Assembly: GCA_050943135.1 (NCBI GenBank)
Contig: JBMNOP010000004.1
Location: forward strand, 1 to 64,000
Length of the DNA stretch: 64,000 nucleotides
DNA from: RUG695 sp050943135
GTDB taxonomy: Bacteria > Planctomycetota > Planctomycetia > Pirellulales > Thermoguttaceae
Reading direction: 5' to 3'
A program made the translations under genes and the position numbers. The notes below the pieces were generated by a model. It saw only the letters and a program-made list of their open reading frames with translations, was not told the origin of the DNA and made no database searches. Shown here piece after piece: positions 44,051 through 52,713 of this stretch; within the stretch, counting starts at the first letter, position 1; each line of letters opens with the position of its first letter.

Positions 44051-45474
44051 TCCCGGGATAGAACACTTTCCGATGCGATTGACCGCCAAGCGCGATGCGC
44101 GATCCCCCGACGGGTCGCGTTTCGCGCTTGTTTTTTCGTCTGTGTGTTATACTTCTCGCTTGTTTCGGAATTGGGCTCATCGAGGTTGATCCCCATCAAA
44201 CCGGCCTCGAGGATGACGATGTCCGGCCTTTCCCGATCGATCAGTGTGTCGAGATCCCCGACCGTACGGAAGATCGGACGCAGGTCGACCGAGAGGAGTT
44301 CACGACACGCCGAGGCAAGGAACGGAATCACCGAACAGGAGTATGAATCGTGTATCAGAAGGATCTTTTTCTCGTTCGGCGGGTTATGATTCACCACACG
44401 GTGCAGTCCGAAATTGTTCCCGGTGTAGAGCAGAAAAAGGTCGGAATCGGGATCATCGAGCCGGGTCATGTCGAGGAGCGTCTCTCGAAACCCGCCCGTA
44501 ACGAGGGATCGGCCCGCCTTGGTCTCCGATTCAACCGTGAACGAGGTGGGAAACTTCGGCGTGATGACCGGAAAATCGTCCGGCTCAAGATACCACGGAC
44601 CGTAACTTGAAAAAAAAGTTCCGCGAAAAATCCCCGGGTAAATTACCGTCTCGTACCGATCCGGCGCAAAGAGATCGGCATCGAACGAAAACCCGTGTCG
44701 AACCCGCAAATGCTCGGCCAGTACCCCCGCGGTCCACAGCCCCGATTCGGGCCGGGTGTGATGGTCGGTTTTGAATGCTAACGCATGGTGGTCAAGTCCC
44801 TGTTGATGGAGGACGGCACGCAGATCGATCACGGCAACCTCTCGCTCTCGAAGTTTTCGTAAGAGGATATCCAGGTTTTCGTTGGTGTCGTCCGTGGCTC
44901 CGTAAGGAAGGAGCGGGTCGCGGGCACAGATCGCGTAGAGGGGGGGGAAATAGAGAAAAGGAATCCCACGCGCTTTCAGCCGTTCGCCGAGTCCGGCCAC
45001 GGCATCGGCCAATCGATCGGACTGCGCGTCTTCGGTTTTGACGATGTGGTTGATCAGCGTGCCGTTTTCGAGCAGGTAGCGACCGTCTGTGTAACCGGAA
45101 ACAAACCGTTTTCCGAGAAGATGTTGCACAACGCCGTACAGCGAGGTAAACATGTAGTTCCAGCCACCGCGCCCTTCAAGCAGAAAGCGTTCATCGTTCA
45201 GGAGCGCACGCGAGCGGAGCGGCACTTTTTTTTCGGAAAGTCGGGCCTTGTGTAAAAAATGCGCGGTAACGGCGTCGGGCGCGTCCTCATACCGACGTGT
45301 CAGCGTTTTCCACACGATTCGTCCCGCCGAGCCTGCAAGAAAAAACGTGGGAGAACAGAGCAAAGCCAAAAAGAAAACCGTAACCGCCCCGGAGAACCTC
45401 TCGTTCCCCGGCATCCTTTCCGGCCGTACAGCCTTCTCCGCTATCGTTTTTTCCGAACTCTCCGAAAGTTTCAT
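43930..45474 (-). CDS. AlgJ/AlgX-like SGNH-hydrolase-fold protein, 3' end antisense to clpB
   Basis: 514 residues from the ATG at 45474 (an ATG at 45498 is possible). A single hydrophobic segment near the N-terminus (FSGAVTVFFLALLCSPTFFL) anchors it. The periplasmic domain has WNYMFTSLYGVV, FLYFPPLYAIC, FKTDHHTRPESGLW (catalytic Asp-x-His type) and LLIHDSYSCSVIPFL (Ser), the layout of AlgJ/AlgX alginate O-acetylation proteins. The domain should end near residue 430 (DIVILEAGLMGINLDE). The last ~80 residues look unlike the family; the final 121 bp of the gene are antisense to the clpB 3' end. It follows the MBOAT gene in one operon. Confidence 0.8.
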   Translation of the reverse strand: MKLSESSEKTIAEKAVRPERMPGNERFSGAVTVFFLALLCSPTFFLAGSAGRIVWKTLTRRYEDAPDAVTAHFLHKARLSEKKVPLRSRALLNDERFLLEGRGGWNYMFTSLYGVVQHLLGKRFVSGYTDGRYLLENGTLINHIVKTEDAQSDRLADAVAGLGERLKARGIPFLYFPPLYAICARDPLLPYGATDDTNENLDILLRKLREREVAVIDLRAVLHQQGLDHHALAFKTDHHTRPESGLWTAGVLAEHLRVRHGFSFDADLFAPDRYETVIYPGIFRGTFFSSYGPWYLEPDDFPVITPKFPTSFTVESETKAGRSLVTGGFRETLLDMTRLDDPDSDLFLLYTGNNFGLHRVVNHNPPNEKKILLIHDSYSCSVIPFLASACRELLSVDLRPIFRTVGDLDTLIDRERPDIVILEAGLMGINLDEPNSETSEKYNTQTKKQARNATRRGIAHRAWRSIASESVLSRDYPFPNVNFSPSESTVKVIFLPVSSKSFEGFFNSSRANGF

Positions 45475-45516
45475 CCTCTTTTCCTCTTTCGCCGACACAT
45501 AAAACTCAGGACCTCG

Positions 45517-46920
45517 TTAAAAGTTGAAATAGATAAACGGCGCGTAACTGTTCCCGAGCAGGTAGGCAACCGAAAGCAGAAGGAGTACGCCGCGGACCGT
45601 CGCCGAAAAGAACGCGGTCCCCGGCATGGCGCCGAGACTCTCGCGAAAACGCGGAAGAACCGGCAGGGAAAACAGGAGACCGAATACGAAAAAGACCGCA
45701 TGTTCCCGAAACCAGAAGACCGCCGCCGGGTCCCAAAGCGGAACGCCGGCCAGTCCGAACATCGTCCTCGCAAAGGCAACCCCGTGCGACAGGTCGTTCG
45801 ACCGGAAGAAGACCCAGCCGAGAACAACGAAAAAGAGTAGGTAAAGATGCGCCGCCGGACCGAGCCGCTTCTCGAAACCGGTCAGTTTTTCCAGAGCGAT
45901 CAAGACGAAATACATCAGGCCCCAGGCAACAAAGGTCAGGTTCGCCCCATGCCACAGGCCGGTCAGTCCCCAAACCACGAAGAGGTTAAAGAGGAGCCGC
46001 ACCTTCGAGGAGACCCGACTCCCCCCCAGCGGAACATAGACGTAGTCGCGAAACCAAGCACCGAGCGAAATATGCCAACGACGCCAAAATTCGGACGCAG
46101 AGCGGGCGATGTAAGGATAATCGAAGTTTTCGGGAAGGGTAAACCCAAACATTTTGCCAAGCCCGACCGCCATATCCGAGTATCCCGAAAAATCAAAGTA
46201 GATCTGGAGGGTATAGGCCAAGGCCCCCATCCAGGCGGCCGCCACGGTCAGACGGTCGGTTCCGAAAGCGTAGTCGGCAACAAGCGCAAGGTTGTTCGCC
46301 AGGAGGACCTTTTTGGCCAGTCCGAAAATGAACCGCGAAACTCCTTCCGAAAAGCGGGCGAACGTCTCTTTCCGCCCGAGAATCTGATCGGCAAACATCG
46401 AGTACCGGACAATCGGCCCGGCAACGAGTTGGGGAAAGAGGGCAATATAGAGGCCGACCCGAAGCGGATTCTTCTGGGCGAGGGAAAAAGGCGCTCCGCT
46501 TTTTACACTCCGATAGACGTCGGTCACGTACGAAATCGCCTGAAACGTGAAAAACGAGATTCCGATCGGCAGAAGAATCCGCGGGATCGGAAGATCGGTG
46601 CCGAACAAGGCGTTAAAGGTCCGCAGGGTGAAGGTCAGATACTTGAACGTAAAGAGGATGGCAAGGTTAAAACCGAGGGCCAAGACAAGGATCGTCCCTG
46701 CCCGAGCGCGAAATCGGTCGATCCCCAACGCGAAGAGCCAGTTCCCCGCGATCGAGGCGATCAGGAGCAAAACAAAAGTCGGTTCCCCATACGCGTAGAA
46801 GGCAAGACTCGCCAGAAGGAGGAAAACGTTCCGGCTCTCACGCCGTCGTAACAAGACGTAATAGACGAAGAGTACGGCGGGGAGAAAAACGAAGAGGAAA
46901 CTGTAACCGGAAAATACCAT
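45517..46920 (-). CDS. MBOAT-family O-acyltransferase (AlgI-like)
   Basis: 467 residues from the ATG at 46920. About eleven hydrophobic helices. The AlgI/MBOAT core is clear: FDFSGYSDMAVGLGKMFGF, SEFWRRWHISLGAWFRDYVY, VPLGGSR and LTGLWHGANLTFVAWG with the catalytic His. It should carry acetyl groups across the inner membrane to the AlgJ-like protein for acetylation of an exopolysaccharide or cell-wall glycan. The glycan is unknown. Confidence 0.93.
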   Translation of the reverse strand: MVFSGYSFLFVFLPAVLFVYYVLLRRRESRNVFLLLASLAFYAYGEPTFVLLLIASIAGNWLFALGIDRFRARAGTILVLALGFNLAILFTFKYLTFTLRTFNALFGTDLPIPRILLPIGISFFTFQAISYVTDVYRSVKSGAPFSLAQKNPLRVGLYIALFPQLVAGPIVRYSMFADQILGRKETFARFSEGVSRFIFGLAKKVLLANNLALVADYAFGTDRLTVAAAWMGALAYTLQIYFDFSGYSDMAVGLGKMFGFTLPENFDYPYIARSASEFWRRWHISLGAWFRDYVYVPLGGSRVSSKVRLLFNLFVVWGLTGLWHGANLTFVAWGLMYFVLIALEKLTGFEKRLGPAAHLYLLFFVVLGWVFFRSNDLSHGVAFARTMFGLAGVPLWDPAAVFWFREHAVFFVFGLLFSLPVLPRFRESLGAMPGTAFFSATVRGVLLLLSVAYLLGNSYAPFIYFNF

Positions 46921-47355
46921 CGTTCTTTCTCGGGTGAAAGGAAACCTGAACCGGAAGGACAAACCTTTCCCCGCTCATCGGCAACACCGCGATCCACGAT
47001 CATACCGAGAAAAACGGAAAAATTCAAGTCGGCGCCCCGCATCTCGCGGGGAATCCGTTTTCTTCCAACGGATCAAACTTACGCAAACGCTCTATGCTAC
47101 CCATCCGGATGCAGAGGGCGATTCCCCGTTATAACCGTAAAACCGGGAACTCCGCCCGAAATTATTATTAAAAAGAGGCTCGAATCGGACACGTAGCTTG
47201 GGCCTCCCCCCGTCTCATAGGGCAGGGGTGTGAAAATCCATCTTGACTGAAAGCCAAAAAAGGGTATTTTATAGCAGTATGGAATATCACGCATCTAGGG
47301 GGCAACTTGTTTCCCGCTCTCTTGCCTTTATAGGTTAGGAAGACCATCAATTGCT
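46921..47355. other. Divergent intergenic region between the MBOAT and DegT genes
   Basis: About 435 bases without a supported gene. It holds the probable promoter for the aminotransferase at 47243-47270. Upstream of that are a pyrimidine-rich stretch (47210-47230) and an AT-rich segment (47157-47175). No clear promoter for the minus-strand pair was found. Confidence 0.4.
47243..47270 (+). promoter_or_regulatory. Sigma70 promoter upstream of the aminotransferase
   Basis: TTGACT (47243-47248) and TATTTT (47265-47270), 16 bp apart; transcription would start about 80 bases before 47356. Confidence 0.55.
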
Positions 47356-48576
47356 ATGAAATCGGGTTTGACGCTCCGCAATATGGCGGAAACGGTACCG
47401 CTCCTTGATCTGAAGCGGCAGCACGAGGATCTCAAAGTTTTAATGGCCGAAGTCCTGGTCAACGTCAACGAAAGCGGAATATTCGTTCTCGGGCCGGAAG
47501 TCAAAAAGCTTGAACGGGGAATCGCCTCTTACCACAATACGGTGTACGGTGTCGGTTGCGCTTCGGGGAGTGACTCGCTACTCCTCTCGCTGATGGCCGC
47601 AAAGATTGGTCCCGGAGACGAAGTGATTGTCCCTTCCTTCACTTTTTTCGCCACGGCCAGTTGCGTCGCCCGTCTCGGGGCAACGCCTATCTTCGCCGAT
47701 ATCGACCCGGTAACTTTCAACCTCGACCCCAAAGACGTTGAGGCGAAGATCTCCCCCCGCACCCGCGCGATTATCCCGGTTCATCTCTACGGGCAAATGG
47801 CCGATATGCGGGCTTTCCGCCGCATGACGCACGAACATCCGGATGTCGGGCGTCGCCAAATCCTCCTGGTCGAAGACTCGGCGCAGTCGATTGGCGCCAA
47901 ACTCGACGGAATTCCGACCGGGAATTGGGGTGATATCGCTTGTCTGAGCTTCTATCCGACGAAAAACCTCGGCGGAGTCGGCGACGGCGGGATGATGATG
48001 ACCAACAGCAAACGGTGGGCCTCCCGCCTGCGTCTTTTACGGGTCCATGGGATGGAACCACGCTACTTCCACCAGGAAATCGGAATCAACAGCCGTCTCG
48101 ACTCTTATCAGGCCGCGGTCCTCAACATCAAGCTCCGACATTTGCCCAAGTGGACGGAAACACGTCGTCGCAACGCCGAACTTTACCGCCGATTCTTTAC
48201 CGAAGCCGAACTCGACGACGTAATCACCCTGCCGACCGAACTGCCCGACCGTTACCATGTCTGGAATCAGTTCGTGATTCGGGTCCATGACGGCTTGCGT
48301 GACGAACTCCGCGCGGAACTGAGCGAAAAGAAAATCGGTACCGATATCTACTACCCGTTCGGTCTGCACGAACAGGAATGTTTCGAATACCTCGGCTACG
48401 CGCCGAAGGACCTGCCGGTAACCTACAACATCTGCCGCGAAGTTCTCGCCCTGCCGATGTTCGCCGATCTGCGCGAAGACGAAGTCTGGACGGTCGTCGA
48501 ACGGATCCGCTGCTTCTACGCCAACAACCCTCGTCGGAAATCCCATCCGGCGGTCTCGGTGCGCGAGGCCATCTGA
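47356..48576 (+). CDS. DegT/DnrJ/EryC1/StrS-family sugar aminotransferase
   Basis: 406 residues. PLP-dependent family that aminates keto-sugar nucleotides for polysaccharide or glycoconjugate synthesis. GCASGSDSLLLSLMA binds the PLP phosphate, VPSFTFFATA and PIFADIDPVTFNLDP follow, VEDSAQSIGA has the conserved Asp, and FYPTKNLGGVGDGGM contains the Schiff-base Lys near residue 202. The N-terminal motif PLLDLKRQHEDL is typical. Start at 47356; an ATG at 47383 directly before this motif is possible. The neighbouring O-acetylation genes support a surface-polysaccharide role. A terminator follows. Confidence 0.92.
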   Translation: MKSGLTLRNMAETVPLLDLKRQHEDLKVLMAEVLVNVNESGIFVLGPEVKKLERGIASYHNTVYGVGCASGSDSLLLSLMAAKIGPGDEVIVPSFTFFATASCVARLGATPIFADIDPVTFNLDPKDVEAKISPRTRAIIPVHLYGQMADMRAFRRMTHEHPDVGRRQILLVEDSAQSIGAKLDGIPTGNWGDIACLSFYPTKNLGGVGDGGMMMTNSKRWASRLRLLRVHGMEPRYFHQEIGINSRLDSYQAAVLNIKLRHLPKWTETRRRNAELYRRFFTEAELDDVITLPTELPDRYHVWNQFVIRVHDGLRDELRAELSEKKIGTDIYYPFGLHEQECFEYLGYAPKDLPVTYNICREVLALPMFADLREDEVWTVVERIRCFYANNPRRKSHPAVSVREAI

Positions 48577-48901
48577 CCGGTTCTCTTCCGTTTCATCTCC
48601 GACGGCTTTTCTGCCACCCGGCAGGAAAGCCGTTTTTACTTTTCCGGTATCCCCGCCGTTTTTCGACCTTCCCGCATCGATGTTCAAAACCATCGCAAAA
48701 CGAGCGGGAAAGGGTGAGAGAGTCCGATTATTGCTCTGGAGACCGCGGCAAAAAAAGATTACACTCCCGCGGAAAAAATCAGGTCCGATACCCCCCCGAC
48801 AGAGGGGGTGAGCCCAAGAGTCGAACGATTCACCCTTTCGTGCCCCCTTCCTCCCCATTCGGGCGGAACGAAATCGGCGCGGAACCGTAAGGAAGTTTTT
48901 G
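48577..48901. other. Intergenic region before the TolQ-like gene
   Basis: About 325 bases. The first part holds the terminator at 48602-48640. The rest has runs of A and C and an AAGGAAG ribosome site for the next gene; no clear sigma70 promoter is seen. Confidence 0.4.
48602..48640 (+). terminator. Rho-independent terminator after the aminotransferase
   Basis: ACGGCTTTTCTGCC (48602-48615) pairs with GGCAGGAAAGCCGT (48620-48633), a 14-bp stem with a single mismatch, followed by TTTTTAC. Confidence 0.9.
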
Positions 48902-50341
48902 ATGAAAAAAGGAATATGTGCTATTTTCACTTCGCCGATCCTCTGGGGCGGCGCCGCATGTTTCGGATTCTACACGCTGATCCGGCGCGGAATCATCCAC
49001 GATGAACTGATTGTCCGCTATACTGCCGGACATCCGATCGAATATGCAACGGTTGCCCTCTTTTTCATCGGGATGGTCAGTCTCTTCTTCAAGTATCTGC
49101 GGATCGTCGGACAGCGCCGTCGTCTGCGGCTCGGACTGATTTTTCCGCCGATCAAGGCCGAAAGAGAGATGATCTCCGAGGCCGCGGGCTACCTCGAAAC
49201 CCTGAAAAAGGCCGCGTCGGTTCGGGGCGAATCGCTTCATATCAGCCGACTGCGCCGCGCGCTCGGATTTCTCCGGGCGGGGGGGCGTGTCGACGATCTC
49301 GATCAGGAGCTCCGCTGCCTGGCCGATGACGACATGATGGCGGCCGAAAGCGACTACGGGATGGTAAAGATGTTCATCTGGGCGATTCCGATCCTCGGAT
49401 TTCTCGGAACGGTGATCGGAATCACCGCCGCCCTCGGAAATCTCAACCTGACAGAACTCGAAACAACCGGCAAACTCCTCGCCGCGGGGCTTAAAATCGC
49501 GTTCGACACCACAGCGTTGGCCCTTTCGCTCGTTTTCGTCCTCTACTTCACGCAGTATTTCGTGCAGCGTGCCGAGTCGAATTTCTTTGCACGGATCGAC
49601 CGCCTCGTCGACCGAGAACTTCGGGGACGGTTCCGCCCGGCTTCCTCACCGCTCGAGCAGGAAGAACTTAACGCCAGCCGCCGTATCCTGAAATCGGTGG
49701 TCGAGTCGTTCGACGAGGTGATGAACCGCCAGACCGAAATCTGGGGAAAGGCAATGAAAAACGTCGCGGCGCAAAGCGGCGAGATCATTCAAAAGGGAGC
49801 GAACCAGATCAGACTCTCGCTCGGCAACGCGTTGGACGAAAGCCTCCACAAACATGCCGAACTGATTACCCGCGGCGAAGCGGAATTCTTCCGTGAAATG
49901 GTCTCTCCGGTCATTCAATCGATGCGCGACCATTTGGGCGCGATCGCCGACCTCCGCAGCCAGATGGTCGAGGAAACAAAGGTTGTGCGGGAACTCCTGC
50001 ACGCCAACGGCGAAATCGCACGTCTCGAAGATCGGCTCAACCAGAATCTCCGCGCCCTGGCCGAAACGGGAAGTTTTACCGAAACGGTCAACGCTCTGGC
50101 AGCCGCAATTCACCTGCTGAACGGACGCCTGAAAGGTTCGGCCGCGGAAAATGAGGGGCGGCTCAAGAGTCTGCTCGAAAAGACACGAAATAAGTTCACC
50201 GAACCGGAAACGATTCAGTTCCCGAACTCTCACACGTCGACGGAAAGCGAAACTCCCGCTGAGGCCGATCCGCCGACCTATTCGATCCGAACCCCGAAAC
50301 CGGGGGCAGGATTCTGGGGGAAGAAGGCGAAATCGGCATGA
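48902..50341 (+). CDS. MotA/TolQ/ExbB-like proton-channel protein with long helical tail
   Basis: 479 residues from the ATG at 48902 (AAGGAAG upstream). Four hydrophobic helices: about 8-28, 46-66, 155-180 and 197-222. The last two contain the TolQ/ExbB/MotA core (FIWAIPILGFLGTVIGITAA and AFDTTALALSLVFVLYF), including the conserved Thr of the last helix. Classical TolQ is ~230 residues; this one adds ~250 residues of cytoplasmic helix/coiled coil. It is the first gene of a coupled set with two TolR/ExbD-like genes (4-bp overlaps), so a proton-driven complex is likely. Confidence 0.85.
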   Translation: MKKGICAIFTSPILWGGAACFGFYTLIRRGIIHDELIVRYTAGHPIEYATVALFFIGMVSLFFKYLRIVGQRRRLRLGLIFPPIKAEREMISEAAGYLETLKKAASVRGESLHISRLRRALGFLRAGGRVDDLDQELRCLADDDMMAAESDYGMVKMFIWAIPILGFLGTVIGITAALGNLNLTELETTGKLLAAGLKIAFDTTALALSLVFVLYFTQYFVQRAESNFFARIDRLVDRELRGRFRPASSPLEQEELNASRRILKSVVESFDEVMNRQTEIWGKAMKNVAAQSGEIIQKGANQIRLSLGNALDESLHKHAELITRGEAEFFREMVSPVIQSMRDHLGAIADLRSQMVEETKVVRELLHANGEIARLEDRLNQNLRALAETGSFTETVNALAAAIHLLNGRLKGSAAENEGRLKSLLEKTRNKFTEPETIQFPNSHTSTESETPAEADPPTYSIRTPKPGAGFWGKKAKSA

Positions 50342-52713
50342 TCGGTGGTCGGCGTTCACGAAGAGACCAAGGTCCGACCGTCAGTCTCTTTCCGTTCCTG
50401 GCGGTGCTCCTCTGCACGATGGGGATGCTCATCATGCTCCTCGTGCTGATCGGGCGCGATACGGCCGATCGGGAAATGGTTGTCGCCCAAGAAGCTCGAT
50501 CGAACGACCCCCTCTTCTCCGAAGAGGTCCTCGCAGAACTCGGCGACAAGCAGGCTACCGCAACGACTCCGACCGAAGAGGCCCTTTCCCCCTCGGAAGC
50601 GGAACAGCTCTCTTCCGAAGACGAGCAACTCTACGAAGAGTATATGCGCACCTACGGAGCGATGGATCCCGACGAAATCGACTCGCAGCTGGAATCGGCG
50701 GAGTGGTTCCTGAATGAACTGAAAGGGGTTCGTGAACGAACCGAAACGGAACTAACCGAAGAACGTGCCAGACTTGCCGAGGCGGAAGCCGCCATCGCCA
50801 AACTCGTCGCCGAGATCATTGAACTGAACGAGCAGGCACTCTCCCTTTCCGAGGAGATCCCCTCGGAAGAGGATGCCGACGGGCTTCGGCAAGAAATCGA
50901 CACGAAGGCGGAAGAGATCGTCAATCTGAACCGGCAGATCGAAGAGTTGCGGGAAAAAGCAAAAAATGACGAAACGAAACCCACCTACGCGATTCTCCCC
51001 TACCGGGGGAAATCGGGCACATTCCGCCGCCCGCTCTATATCGAGTGCGACGAAAACGGGATCCGGCTCATGCCCGAACGGGTTCAGTTCATTCCCGAAG
51101 ATTTCCTGGTCGCCAAATATCCGGGGAACCCCTTCGACGCCGGGCTACGTGCCGCGCGCCAGTACTATATTGAAAAGGGGGAAGGAAGTCGCGACAACGA
51201 ACCGTATCCTCTGTTGATTCTCAAGCCGGAATCGGCCCAACAGTATTATATTGCCAGGGCGGCGCTCGCCTCGTGGGGTGGAGATTTCGGCTATGAATTC
51301 GTCGAAGGCGACGCCGAGATCGACTACCCGCGCCCCGATCCGGAACTGAAACGCCGGGTCGAAGAACAGGTCGCGATGGCACGCGTGCGGCTCGCCGGTC
51401 CGATCGCGGTACTCCTCAACGAACTGGAAGCCAACGGAAACTACGTACGGTTTGACACCGACGACGGGGAAGGCGCGATAAGCGGCGAAGGCTCGGGTAA
51501 TCGATCCGAAGGCGGCTGGGGCGGCGACGCGGGGGAAAGTTTCGCTTCCCGGCTCGGGCCGCATGTTCGGCTCGAATCCCCGGGAACCGGTCCGACCGCC
51601 GGTTCGTACGAAAGAGGCCCTTCCGAAGGAATCGCGCCTGAAAATAACGGAAGCGGAAAAGATGGCGGTTACCGGGCGGCTCCGGTCGACGGAAACCACG
51701 CCGCATCCGGTCTTACGGCCGGAGGCGGTGCCGACGCACTCGATCCGTCGGAGATTCATATGCCGGAGGGCCCGGCCGACGCGGTCGATGTGGGGCAACT
51801 CGCTGCGATGGGCCTGCCGCCCGAAGAAAAAATCGGTATCTTCCCTTCCGGCCAAGAACCCCTTCTCGGTCCGGAAACATCTACCGATCGGAACGCGCTC
51901 GCCGCACAGGCACCAACTCCGGCTTCGGCCCCCGATGGGGTTTCCTCCGAACTTACGGACGAAAACCTCCCTCCTCCCACCAAAATCGCGTTCACGGAAG
52001 ACGGTATCAACCCCGAGGAAACCGAAAGCAGCGGCAGCGAACAGAGTCTCCCTGCGGCGACCGCTGCCGACGGCGGTACCATCTATGCCCAGGGAGATCG
52101 CCCCTACACGGCGTTTCCGACCGCAGGTGAGGCCGTAACCCTCTTTGCCGAGGCGACACCAAAAAGCGAAGTGCCAACGAGCGACCCCAATGCGCCGGCA
52201 ATCGACCCGCGCGAGACGGTCGGAAACACAACCTTCCGGAACGGAGCGGCCGGAAGTAAAACCCCCGCTCCGGAAGGAGCCGAGTCGGTCTCGGCCGACG
52301 CGCTGCAGCGGGAAAACGACCCGGGGAAAAACGTTCCGAAAGAACCGAAGGTCAAAGCCCAACGCGATAAACGCGCCATCAACCTGGCCGAAGAGATGAA
52401 AAAGCCGAGCCAAACCTCGATCGAACGACCCGTCACGGTAGTCTGCGGTGCCGACACGGTTCTCTTCCCGGCACAAGCGGGGAACCGAGATCCCAAAACA
52501 CTCGCGTTTCGCTCCTCCGAAGACGAACAGGCGATTCTTGAAACGATTGTCGCCTGTGTTCGGGGCTGGCGTGCGGCGGGAAAGGATATGTACTGGTCGC
52601 CCTGGGTCCGGATCAAGGTCGAGTCGGGCGGAGACGAGACGGCTCGGCGCCTCTCGAACCTGATGCGCTCACAGCGGGTTCGGGTCGAACAGATCGGCGG
52701 GGAAGAGCCATGA
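50338..52713 (+). CDS. TolR/ExbD-like single-helix protein with large periplasmic region
   Basis: 791 residues. A basic N-terminus leads to one membrane helix (LFPFLAVLLCTMGMLIMLLV, ~17-36) that follows the ExbD/TolR pattern PFIDVxLVLL, but with Ala where the essential Asp stands. Then come an acidic coiled coil (~120-210), a globular segment (~215-380, with RPLYIECDENGIRLMPERVQ), ~300 residues of Gly/Pro/Ser/Glu-rich low complexity, and a C-terminal domain (~695-790, VVCGADTVLFPAQ). Start overlaps the TolQ-like stop (ATGA). The long flexible part could span the periplasm, TolA-like; that is inference. Confidence 0.75.
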   Translation: MIGGRRSRRDQGPTVSLFPFLAVLLCTMGMLIMLLVLIGRDTADREMVVAQEARSNDPLFSEEVLAELGDKQATATTPTEEALSPSEAEQLSSEDEQLYEEYMRTYGAMDPDEIDSQLESAEWFLNELKGVRERTETELTEERARLAEAEAAIAKLVAEIIELNEQALSLSEEIPSEEDADGLRQEIDTKAEEIVNLNRQIEELREKAKNDETKPTYAILPYRGKSGTFRRPLYIECDENGIRLMPERVQFIPEDFLVAKYPGNPFDAGLRAARQYYIEKGEGSRDNEPYPLLILKPESAQQYYIARAALASWGGDFGYEFVEGDAEIDYPRPDPELKRRVEEQVAMARVRLAGPIAVLLNELEANGNYVRFDTDDGEGAISGEGSGNRSEGGWGGDAGESFASRLGPHVRLESPGTGPTAGSYERGPSEGIAPENNGSGKDGGYRAAPVDGNHAASGLTAGGGADALDPSEIHMPEGPADAVDVGQLAAMGLPPEEKIGIFPSGQEPLLGPETSTDRNALAAQAPTPASAPDGVSSELTDENLPPPTKIAFTEDGINPEETESSGSEQSLPAATAADGGTIYAQGDRPYTAFPTAGEAVTLFAEATPKSEVPTSDPNAPAIDPRETVGNTTFRNGAAGSKTPAPEGAESVSADALQRENDPGKNVPKEPKVKAQRDKRAINLAEEMKKPSQTSIERPVTVVCGADTVLFPAQAGNRDPKTLAFRSSEDEQAILETIVACVRGWRAAGKDMYWSPWVRIKVESGGDETARRLSNLMRSQRVRVEQIGGEEP

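Noticed and set aside
42992..44089. A 365-codon frame antisense to clpB
   Set aside because: ClpB is unmistakable on the plus strand; the antisense product has no recognisable motif.
48037..48930. A 297-codon minus-strand frame opposite the aminotransferase
   Set aside because: The plus-strand PLP motif and full DegT alignment leave no doubt; the opposite frame also runs through the terminator.
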